From contig OX463808.1 in NCBI GenBank assembly GCA_949825045.1, forward strand, positions 25,853,674 to 25,917,673: a stretch of 64,000 bases of DNA. Reading direction: 5' to 3'. How positions within the stretch are numbered: position 1 is the stretch's first letter; each line of letters begins with the position of its first letter. Position numbers and translations under genes: made by a program. Below, piece after piece: positions 20,220 to 31,200 of this stretch. This stretch comes from Argyresthia goedartella (taxonomy: Eukaryota; Arthropoda; Insecta; Lepidoptera; Argyresthiidae). Under the pieces are notes generated by a model. The model did not search any database. It saw only the letters and a list, made by a program, of their open reading frames with translations, and had not been told where the DNA came from.

Positions 20220-23200
20220 AAATCAAGCCCCAAAGGTAATAACTCAAAATATAGGGAGTATTTCGTCTGTTAACATGGATACCTTCCGTGTGTTACTTAC
20301 AAGCATGTAGATTGAATATGATGTGATTTTTCTACCCGAATGTTGGCTCAAATGCTATCCTCAGATCCCAAATATCAAAGATCCCAAAGATCCCAAATAT
20401 GTCGTATCCATGTGGATACGACAGTTATGATAGCAAACGTTGGCAAAATCAAAACGACGGCGTTGTAATGTACGTAAAAAATAACATAAAATGTAAAATT
20501 TTAGAACACAATATAACGGATTGTACCTGTATAGCAGTAGAAATTGGTAAAAATACAATAATAATAGGCATCTATAGGTCCCCCGAAAAACGTAACCCAA
20601 CCGAATTTCTAAAATCCCTAAAGAATACATACAAGAAATAAGTAGATATAAGAACGTAATCATAACTGGCGATATTAACATTAATATTGACCCGGAAACA
20701 ATGGACATCTGGACCCACGACTATCTAGACATAATGACCTCAACAGGTATACTTCCAGGTCACACAATTAAAACTAGAGCGAACAGTTGTCTAGACCATC
20801 TAATGATAAAAAGTTCAAGTAAAGGCACTGTGCTGGTGCTAGAAACAGACGTGACTGACCACAGCCCTGTCATACTGTATTTGAATCTAGATGTTAACCA
20901 TCAACGTCCAAATAACACAATCAAAAAACAGAATCTTAATAAAATTGCCTCTGACATCATACAATCGGACTTTTCACCCATTTTTACCAATAATGAACCA
21001 AACGAAACCTATGAGATATTCAGTAGAAAAATCACTAGTATAATAAACAACACACATATAGTAACTATACCAAGTTCAAAACGAATCCTAAGACCTTGGA
21101 TCACGCCTGGATTAATTAAGTGTATGCGAAAAAGGGATAAATGACATAAAAAGGCCAAGAAAGTAGACAATGACATAAAAATACAAATTAATTACATGAA
21201 ATATAGAAATAAATGTAACTACATCCTTAAAATCCTTAAACGTACCTACGAAGCCAATTAACTTAAAAAACATAGTGATAATAATAAAAAAATGGTCTAC
21301 AGTAAAAGATATATAATAACAAATGGTAATATGACAAAAGTGGCCCACCCCCCCGTAGAGTTATTGACTGATGATAATCCAAAGGAGGCTTTGAAAGAAG
21401 TAAATAAATACTTTTCTAACGTTGGTACAAATCTAGCACAAAAAATCTTAGACAAATTAAACTTAGCAAAATCACAGTTACAAAATAAAATAGTAACGTG
21501 ACGTGACGTGAAATACTGGCCGAATGCAGAGAGTGATGATAAAAAATGCCTCCCTAAGATCGAAGGGTCATGACATGAGTCGTTTATTGAAGTGACTGTA
21601 CCAACAATGGCTGGGAATATATATATTTTTAATTTTATCATGTCGCAGACCCGCGTGGTAGACAATGTCTACAGATGCACTAAATTTCCGAGCGAGAAAA
21701 CCGCAAACTTTCTCATTTAACCTAACTAACGAACTAGAAATAATAAGCACAATAAATAAACTAAGAACAGACTCAGTCACAAGATGGGATGGCATCTCAA
21801 CTAAATTACTAAAACTTACAAAGGAAAAGTTAGCAGCCCCCCTCACACATATATTTAATACTTGTATAGTTGCTGGTGTCTTTCCAAAAGCCCTTAAACA
21901 ATATATAATTTCCCCCATACACAAAGACGGCGATAAGGATAGGCCCAGCAATTAAAGAAAATATTTGAAAAAAAAAAATACTGTCGTCTAACCAATACGG
22001 CTTCAGAACCGAGAGGTCCACGGAGGACGCCGTGGTGGCTCTTGTGGGGACAGTGATTGAACACCTCGACTCCGGGGACGCTGCCTCGGTGTTATCCTGG
22101 ACCTCGCAAAAGCGTTTGACACCGTATCATACACTGGTCTCTTTAAAAAGTTAGAGGCAGTAGGCCTACGAGGAATTTCTTTAAAAATGATAAGGGACTA
22201 CCTGACTGAACGATCACAAAGAGTTAAAATAGGATAACTGATAAGTGAGGTCAACACATAAACTACGGAGTACCAGAGGGTAGTGTCCTTGGTCCTACTC
22301 TTTTTCTTATTTATATTAATGACTTGTGTAATCTCACACTCCAAGACGCATCATTTTTTACCTTCGCCGACGACACTGCCACTATATTCCATGGTAAGAC
22401 ATGGCAAAGTGTAAGAGAAACATCTGAGGAGGGACTGAAAGAGGTGGCGACATGGCTTGATAATAACTTGCTAACACTCAATAAAGCCAAAACAAAATAC
22501 ATAACTTTTAGCATCAACAAAACATGTCAGCCAAACACAGAATTTAACTTACACATACACCTGGAAAGATGTGGTAACAAGCACTTGTGCGGATGTCAAG
22601 CACTGGCAAGGACTGATACCATTAAATACCTAGGAGTCATACTACATAAAAACCTCAAATGGGGAACACATATAGAGAACATAATAGTAAGAACACGAAA
22701 ACTAATATATATCTTTAAAAATCTAAGACACGTTGCTACGTGTCTTAGATTTATCTGCTGATACAAACCTCCTTAGGACCATATACTATGGTCTGAGTGA
22801 ATCAGTCTTAACAACTTACAGTACCGACCTTCTACCTCTAGAACGAGCCCAAAGATCACATCTCAAAGTAATGACTTTTCGTCCGTATCGCTTTCCAACA
22901 GCCAGCTTTACAAATCACTTGATCTTCTAAACATAGACAACTATACATAAGTAGACTACTAATAAAACACCATGCTTCCACACCATATAACCCAAACCCT
23001 AAATGAAGGGAGACGTCTTAAGTATAAGATTGTGACTACGAGATTGTTCCGAACAGCTTTTGCCAAGCATTCACACTCATTTCTAGGTCCATACCTATAC
23101 AATAAAATTAATAAAATACCAAAAATATATCCACTAGTAAAAAATAAATGTATCAGAATAGTGAAAACATGGCTTCTCAGCCTAGACTACATAAGAACGG

Positions 23201-23240
23201 AAAAATGTTTAAGATACAAAAGTAAACAAAATAGATAATG
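20220..23240 (+). pseudogene. LINE ORF2 (endonuclease and reverse transcriptase), decayed
   Basis: Segments in several frames align in the expected order. The endonuclease start is VITQNIGSISSVNMD with DVIFLPECWLK. Then come DGVVMYVKN, IIIGIYRSPEKRNPTEF, the catalytic IITGDININIDPE and DVTDHSPVILYL. The RT entry is TINKLRTDSVTRWDGISTKL with GVFPKALKQYIISPIHKDGD. These are followed by GFRTERSTEDAV, KAFDTV, TFADDTATIFHG (the catalytic 'FADD') and TIKYLGVILHKNLKWGTHI. A C-terminal part lies at 22972-23238. More than five frameshifts or stops are present, including a stop at 20638-20640, a poly-A run near 21968, and a 13-bp perfect hairpin at 22721-22750 that interrupts the reading. It is dead. 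Confidence 0.8.
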
Positions 23241-23531
23241 TGTATGTGAATAGAGATCTTAAAAATAAATAAAACTTAAATATATACAATTAAATGTAAT
23301 ACTTAGTTATCTTGATATAATTATTACTGATGTTGTTTAAGAAACTTAAGATATTGTTAAAATAATAATAATATATAATTGTATAAGATACACATTTAAG
23401 ACGGAAACGCTGTTCCATACAATACAGGTCTTCCTAGTGTATGGATCAACGAGACCACATAAAATAATATAACTTAGAATATGTACAACTTAAATAAGAA
23501 ATAGAAATGTAATTCATTTATGGTAAATAAA

Positions 23532-23573
23532 CATTCATTCATTCATTCATTCATTCATTCATTCATTCATTCA
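23532..23573 (+). repeat. (ATTC)n microsatellite, LINE 3' tail
   Basis: About ten ATTC units mark the 3' end of the LINE, as is usual for elements whose tail is a short repeat rather than poly-A. The zinc-finger gene's leader starts right after it. Confidence 0.85.
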
Positions 23574-23696
23574 ACTTGTGAACAAAACGTTTTGACAGTG
23601 TTTTGACAGTTCCTAAATATCTGCTAACGAGCCGATTTGTCAAGCAAGTTCTGCCTGCTTCTCGACTTCTCAACTCTACTCATCTCATCTTTATAA

Positions 23697-25007
23697 ATGA
23701 CTGAACTGCTACTGCTGGATTCATCAAAAGATGACTTTTTTGTATGCGGATATTGCAAGCAATTTTTTACCTATTTACCGTTGTTTCTGGAGCATAAAAG
23801 GCAAAAGTGTGGTAAAGATGTTGAGGCTAGTACAAGCTCAAGTGATCAAAGGCAAAGTAAACAAGTGACATTGTCGGTCTTAGAAACTGAAAAATGTGAG
23901 CCAGGACATTCAGATTTGTCCCAAGAAAAGCTTCAAATATCAGTAAACACACCTACAGCTAAAACTGAAATAGTTGAATCTTTATTGTTTTGCAGTTTGT
24001 GCAAGAAAACATTTAAAAAGATGAAAAGCCTATTGGTGCATATGAAAGTACATAATGGGAAACCATATCAGTGTCAAATATGTGGACGCTGTTTTGGTCA
24101 AAATTCTCACCTTCAAAAGCATGAGTCATCCCATAAAGTTTGGCCTGTCGGAATCAGTGACACCACTGCTAAGACTACAACAGTGGATGCATTGAGCTAT
24201 ACTTGTGCTTATTGTGACAAGATTCTTACCAACTATAGTCAATTCAGAGCACATTTGAAGCACCATCTTAGTTTGAAGAAGTTTAAATGTATACAGAGTG
24301 AATGTCTTAAATTGGTGGATCATATGAAAGAACTTTTACACCATGTTTCACAGGAACACCATGAAGTACAGTACTCATGTCATATTTGCAGTGCACCATT
24401 TAATTGTTTGGAAGATATCGCAACACACCAACAAAACCACAAAGAATCAAACAAAGATTGTCTAAAATCAGAGCTGTATAAATGTAAACATTGTGATGCT
24501 TCATTCAAAAAAAAAGATAGTCTGTTACTGCACCAGTCAACAGAAAATCATAAAAAAACATGCATCCATTGCAATAAAACTTTTGCAAGTGACAAGAGAC
24601 TTAGATTACACTTGCAAGTACATAAACAGACTAAATCATATCAATGTCATGTCTGCTCTAAAAGCTTCCACATGAAGAAGTACTTGAATACACATATGCT
24701 AAAGCATGCAGAGAGTCAATTTGTGTGTTCCGTGTGTAACTACTCATTCAAAAGGAAAGATATTCTTCAACGACATATGAGAACTCATCAAACCAGGAAG
24801 ATGTTTTCATGTCCATTTAATGAGACATTTGGTTGCAAAAAAGAGTTTACACGAAATGACAAACTAAAATTGCATATATGGAACCACACCAAGCAGCTGG
24901 CTTCAGGCTCCAGCAAGGAACAGTCATCAACAGTTGATGCTACATCTACAATGGAAATCTATATTGTGCCATTCTTAGATCAGCAGGTTGAAATTGAAGA
25001 AATTTGA
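23697..25007 (+). CDS. C2H2 zinc-finger protein, about eleven fingers
   Basis: The 436-aa single-exon frame starts at ATG 23697, after a stop-rich 120-bp leader. It encodes a probable nuclear DNA-binding protein. The first Cys pair is atypical (CGYCKQFFTYLPLFLEHKRQKC, from about residue 18), and a spacer with acidic and Ser-rich residues follows (50-95). About ten further fingers run from residue 98 to about 400. Examples are CSLCKKTFKKMKSLLVHMKVH, CQICGRCFGQNSHLQKHESSH, CHVCSKSFHMKKYLNTHMLKH and CSVCNYSFKRKDILQRHMRTH. The final finger has a long Cys spacing (CPFNETFGC). Consensus TGEKPY linkers are mostly absent, which is typical of old single-copy insect ZNFs rather than expanded families. 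The first finger recalls ZNF341-type proteins, but I would not assign orthology. The stop is only 249 bp from the ninaA start on the same strand. Confidence 0.9.
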   Translation: MTELLLLDSSKDDFFVCGYCKQFFTYLPLFLEHKRQKCGKDVEASTSSSDQRQSKQVTLSVLETEKCEPGHSDLSQEKLQISVNTPTAKTEIVESLLFCSLCKKTFKKMKSLLVHMKVHNGKPYQCQICGRCFGQNSHLQKHESSHKVWPVGISDTTAKTTTVDALSYTCAYCDKILTNYSQFRAHLKHHLSLKKFKCIQSECLKLVDHMKELLHHVSQEHHEVQYSCHICSAPFNCLEDIATHQQNHKESNKDCLKSELYKCKHCDASFKKKDSLLLHQSTENHKKTCIHCNKTFASDKRLRLHLQVHKQTKSYQCHVCSKSFHMKKYLNTHMLKHAESQFVCSVCNYSFKRKDILQRHMRTHQTRKMFSCPFNETFGCKKEFTRNDKLKLHIWNHTKQLASGSSKEQSSTVDATSTMEIYIVPFLDQQVEIEEI

Positions 25008-25255
25008 TATCAGTAGCTTAGGTAATGTTTACTCAATTGATCTAATATTCTGCATTCATTTCTTTGTCAGTTACTCACACTGTAGTTTACATATCTATAG
25101 GTAATAGGTGTCAGTGGTTGAACTAAGCTGTCCATATGATGTAGGGCTTCACTTGATATGCTTCCATATGGAACCTCTCACTAATTCACTAATCAATACC
25201 CTTGTTTCTTGCTAGTGCTTAATGTGGTGTTGAGTGTGTAAACCCAATTGCAAAG

Positions 25256-28200
25256 ATGCATTGCTTTAAATATATCTTGTTTCTAGGATATTTGACTCAA
25301 TATCTTTTTACTGCTGATGTGAGTTTAAAATGGCTTTACTAACTTTACCAAAACTTACTGATATATAAGCAATCTCCTTACCATTGTCTACATATTATAG
25401 TAGTGCAATTATGTTCCATAATTTCAGGCGAGGCAATTCCGTGTCACAGATCAAGTATATTTCAATATTCACACTGAAGAAAAAGTTCTGGGCAGAGTGG
25501 TTATTGGTCTGTTTGGGGACTTGGCTCCTAAAGCTGTCAAGAACTTTAAAGTATTGGCTACTAAAGGAATTAATGGGAAATCCTACAAGGGGACTCATTT
25601 CACCAGGGTTATCAAAAGATTCATGATTCAAGGTAGCTATGATTCAAATTATAGAGAGTTAATTCATTTAAACTATACTTGTCCTCGTGATACCCACATC
25701 AAATCACAGTTCTGTAGCCAGTTTACAGACACATAATATTACACTGTATTTTATTACAGGTGGTGATGTGGTTTCTGATGATGGCTTAGGCTCAATAAGC
25801 ATCTATGGTGAAACTTTTGACGATGAGAATTTGGACACCCAACATATTGGCGCAGGATTTGTATCAATGGCAAACAAAGGTAAATTGGATATGTAACAGT
25901 TTCTGTCGGGTCCAGTAAGTAGCTGCGAAGAACGCTAGTGTTAAGCACGCTGTTGTAAATAAAATTGAGGCTGGTTGAAAGTTTCGAATGGCCATTTTTC
26001 CGAAGGAAGAACATAGTCGCAAAGAATGTTTCTGCAAAAAATCTTTTTGACTGCTTCATAATTTCCAATGCTTGGTTGTTATGGAAATACTTGGATCCCA
26101 TCACCCACCCTGCACATGCTCCCTGGGTAGTGCTAACGAGCAACAAAGCAATCTCAAGACGATACTTTTTAGGTTTACAACAGAAAAATATTATGGTAAG
26201 CGAAGCGAGCCCTATCACTAGGCCCACACACCCACAACCACACCCGCACCCCGCACATATATCATTGCATATTGGTACCTAATGCTTGATTCAATGAGGG
26301 GAAATAAATCAACCACCATATGTGAGTGGTGGTTACGCAAAAGGGACCTGTAGGGAACAAAATTGATTTCGAGGAAATCGAGTTCAAAGTGTGGAGTCTT
26401 GTACAGACATGTTTTATGGTTTTATGAATGACGCGGAGTTTCTCGTGTCCTTGCAGGTCTGTTTTTATGTCAGTAAGCGTCTTCGGCAGTAAACACAGTG
26501 CGTGCATTGCATATAATATAACAAAATGTAATAGTATCAGTGAAGTGTCTATGCAGGTGTCAATTTGAAAGTGGAAGTGGTTAATTTTATTTGTGAGTTG
26601 TATTAGTCCAGATTTGCCATGCTACCGCAAGCACAAACTTGAAAACGGTGCATTCAACAAAGAGGTCCGAGCTAGATCCGGTGCGATAGAAGAGGACATC
26701 ATTATTATTTTGAAGTCAAATGTTGGTCTTACAGTCTAACTCACAAAATGTGGTTTGAAAATGGTAGGTAATGCATTATTAAATACATCAACAGATGCCT
26801 TTGGGCATAAGTAGTTCAGTATCTAAAGCTTGTCAAATTCGTATACAGCACTCCCATGGTCTGCAGGCGACGGGGGACAAAAGATGCGGGGGCTGCGAGG
26901 GCGGGAAAGAAGAGCGCGGGCGGCGGGGCGCGTAGTAGGAACCGCCCGCGCTCTTCTTTCCCGCCCCCGCATCTTTCGTCCTCCGTTCGCCCGCAGACCA
27001 TGGGAGTGCTACGTATGAATTTGACAAGCTAAAGTAGGAACATTCATTTTCAGTTCATTCAAATTATAATTATAATACTCATAGAGTAGCTTCTAGTAGT
27101 AACAAAAAAGAAGTTATTTGCGGTGACTTCAATATAGACTTGCTGGTGGACTCCCCGTTGCATAAAGTCAAAAGTCAAAGTCAAAGTACTTTATTACTGT
27201 AGATATTTACATATACTTAGCAAACGTCATTTTTTGCCTCTTCTCTACATTGCACCACTGTGGGAGAAGGAGGGCGTAGAAACTCCCACAGATTGATTTT
27301 TAGATCTCTTTTAAAAATAGGTTGTGCTTAACTAATACAAAAATGAATAATTTAATTGTTACGATTAATAAGCAGGAATAAATAATTACAAAATTATTAA
27401 CAGCAAGGTCTGTGTTGAGCCAGATTAACCCCATACAGTCCTGTCATTTAAGTAACCTTGAACATTGAAATATCCCTTTTTCGACAAAGTCGCTTTAACA
27501 TGCTTTTTAAATTGCTCAAATGGAAATTTCAAAATCTCCAGAGGTATCTTATTGTAGTAGAGAATGCAATGACCCTTGAAAGAATTGCTAACCTTCGCGA
27601 GTCTAAAACGGGGCGCACATAATCTGTGATTATTTCTTAGGTTAACATTACAGCTATCGCTAAGTTTGGAAAATGTTGTAAGGTTCTTACGTACATATAT
27701 TATATTTTCGAAAATAAATTGACTAGCTACTGTTAGTATGTCAATTTCTTTAAAAAGCTCTCTTATGGAGTCTCTTCGTTTTAAATTATAAATTGCTCGA
27801 ATAGCTCTTTTCTGTAAAATAAAAATAGTTTGAATATCCGCTGCTTTCCCCCACAACAAGATACCATAGGACATCACACTATACATAGTCAGGTCATAAG
27901 TTCTGTCACATGTGCAATATGAAATAATTTAGACATGTTTATTATTTATGTAAACATTTATATAGCAATATGAACTTAATAAAACATAGATTCTTATGGT
28001 AATAAAGTTTATTCAAAATGACCCCCGCGATTTTGAATACAGGCCTTTATACTGCGCGGCCAGTCGTCTATCGCAGCACGAACGAGGTCCATGTCAATAT
28101 CGGCGGCTGCCTTAATCAAGGATGCCTTGAGTGACTCCAAATCAGGATGAGGCTTTGAGCAGGCCTTTTCCTCCAAGTGTTGCCATATCTTGTAATCTAA

Positions 28201-31200
28201 CGGACTCAAATCTGGACTGGAGGAGGGCCAGTCTTCGTGCCGGATGAAGTCGATTTCACGCGCCGCCAGCCAGTCTTGTGTGCTTTTCGCTCTATGAGCT
28301 GGCGCAGAATCTTGTTGGAATACCCAGTGCCTGTTATTAAACATGGTATGCGAAACAGGTTCCACAAGGTTCTTGAGGACTGTATTTTGATACACAACTG
28401 CATTCGTTTTTACGCCTTTCTCACAAAAATGTACCTCAGTTAAGCCCCAATAAGGGACTCCCAACCAAACCATGAGCGAGGATGGAAAATAACCTCGTTG
28501 GACACGCGGAATATGGTTGCTCGCTTCTTCACTGCTGTGTGCGTACACCTTATCATTTTGTTTATTGTAGCTCTCTTCCACGGTGAAAATTTTTTCATCC
28601 GAAAAAAGAATTTCCCGATGCTTTTTTCCCGCGTACCGCTTCAACAAAGCGCGGCATCTCTTCAGTCTCAGGTCCATTAAACGAGCGTCCAAACGATGTC
28701 CTGTTTTTCTTCGATATGCCCTAAGCCCTAAGTCTTCATTTAACACCCTTTTCACCGTGGTCCTGCTTAACCCCATCTGAAGGGCCAACAGTTTCTGCTT
28801 ACGTATGGGATTTTTTTGAATTCGCGCCTTCACAGCTTTTATCACTGCTGGAGTCCTAACAGAGCGAGGGCGACCACTTCTTGACCTGTCATCTACACTA
28901 GAGTCTTCATTGTATCGTTTTATGGTACGATAAACGAATCTTTTGGTTATGTTCAAATTTTTCAGTAAGTCGAAAATCTGAATTGGCGCGTAACCGCAAC
29001 GATGCAACGCAATAACTGCGATACGGTCTTCTTTAAGTGTCCATCCATATTTAAAAATGAGGAAAATTCTAAAAAGTACACATTTTTATTTTCATGAAAA
29101 ATTCGAAATTCGAATTCAATAAACTTTTTTGTGGCCAGCATTCTAAATTCAAAAGTTTTTATTGTGTGACAGAACTTATGACCTGACTGTGTAATTACAA
29201 CATACTAAATTAATAATAATTTTTAAATAATTTAATTTTGTCAACATCTTTACAGAGCTCTCAAAAATAACTGAAACTACTGCAACCTGCCTTGATAACG
29301 TCTTCTGCGATTGCGAAATTTTGAAGAATATAATACAGTAAATTGTTTAAAGTCTGATGACAGTGGACAAAGTGTCAACTTAGAATTAGATTTAAAATCA
29401 TAGGAAGTAGTCTTGCGTAGGCCGATCACAACAATAAATTGAATAATTTAAACAAGATTTACAAAGTAGCTTGCTTACCTACTCAAAATAATACTCAAAA
29501 AGCAAATGATCACTTTACGGACTTATTCAACAAACTTTCAGATAGCTTTGAAAACAATTTTAAATTAGATAAACTTACAAATAGCGATAGTAAAGTAGCG
29601 TTTAGTGAACGGGCAACAAAAGGAAGCCGTAAAATCCCGCCGCCCGCGCTCTTCTTTCCCGCCCTCGCAGCCCCCGCAGCCCCCGCATCTTTACCATCCT
29701 ACTTCGCCCGCGGACCATGGGAGTGCTACGTACGAAACTTTGAACCAGCCTCAATTTTTTTCGCAACAGCGTGCTTCACACTATCGTTCCTAACAGCTAC
29801 GAACGGGACCCTTTTCTGTCTATTGCATAATAATACACAACCATTATAATTTATCTAAATTATATGTTAAATTTATTATTAAGTTTGTTTAAATGCCTCT
29901 GTCTAATATGAATAAGTAATTATAATTATGTATCTATATTTCATTTATAGGAAGAAACACAAATGGCTGTCAATTTTTCATAACTCTCACTGGAACTCCT
30001 TGGCTAGATGGTCTTCATACAGTTATTGGAAAGGTTAGTAGGGGGTAAATAAGATTCAACATAAACAGATAATTAAATGTGCGCATATCAGTTTTCCATA
30101 CTTTGAAAATACAGAGAACATTCACCAGTTTTGGGCAAGTGATGATAATAAACTACAGTTCAAGCATGCACATTTTGCAAAATTTCAATAAGTCATGTAG
30201 AACACTGATATTTCTTCGAATATATGGGTCACATTATGTACGTGCCTTCAGAATGTAGCTTAAATTAATTGAGTACCTACGATCCAATCTTCAGGTAGTG
30301 GAAGGTCAGGCCATTTCTCATCTCGTGGAGCATATTCCAACGGACCCGAACGACCAGCCCAGGATAGGGGTGTTCATCGCCGACTCGGGAATAGTACCGA
30401 CGCCGCAACCCTATTACATTTCGGACAACCCTTATGAGTAAGTATAACATTTTCTTGAATAGATCTTTAAGGTATGATTACGAACTTGGCAGCACGCTGC
30501 AGTGCTGCCGCAGCAGTGATGAGTAATCATTCGGTTATTTTGAGTTATGAGTATTGTCTGTTTAGTGGGCATTACGCCGTAGATTAGAAAGTTTTTGGTA
30601 ACTATCCCGAATTGGCGTCCCATTAGGCTTTTTATTCTACTAGAAGTTTCCTAGACAGTCTATTAGATCGAATCCCTGCCACATTTATGACCATTCTGGC
30701 GTAGACTGTAGGTACTACTGACAATCTTGGTCTTTTGACGCACCCCTTCTGGGACGTCGGGAGTCGGGGTTAGGTCAATGGACCTCTTCCCGAAGCTTCG
30801 CCCTCCTATGGACAGGTCATCGGGTGGCCCTTACGGACGGTGGTCGTCGTGTGGCGTTGGTCTGCAGTGAGTGATCGCCCGCTAGGCAACCAGGAGGCCT
30901 AATACCAACTTTTAAGAAACCATCCCTATTCCGTGCAGTTGAATAGCAGGCCTTAAACAGGACTGCTTAAAATCGTAATGTGACGGCCTTAAAGGTGAGC
31001 CGCCGTTGCCCTGCTAATCCGTCAAGGTCAAACCTGGTTAGCTTGTCTCTGGTCTGCTAGCTGTCAACTAAAAAGAATGATATAATAATGTTCAGAACAG
31101 TTACACCACGTATTTTATTAGATTACCGGTTTTGTATAATAGGAAATTACGTTAAGATTTTAGATTAGAGATAGATTTTAGACGATGAATCATTAAACAT

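Larger units (their letters stand above)
7860..23573 (+). mobile_element. Decayed non-LTR retrotransposon (LINE), split by three later insertions
   Basis: One plus-strand LINE can be traced through 5' UTR (about 7860-8518), ORF1 (8519-9435), the ORF1/ORF2 spacer (10752-11132), the ORF2 start (11133-about 11225), ORF2 endonuclease and reverse transcriptase (about 20220-23240), and 3' UTR with an (ATTC)n tail (23532-23573). With the mariner, the SINE and the gypsy element removed, about 5 kb remains, a normal full length for a two-ORF jockey/CR1-group element. The clade is uncertain. Both ORFs carry many frameshifts and stops, so it is dead. The exact 5' boundary is not resolved. Confidence 0.75.

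Noticed and set aside
25754..26227. 157-codon minus-strand hydrophobic ORF
   Set aside because: It overlaps ninaA exon 3 antisense and a dispersed repeat; no domain and no homology I recognise.
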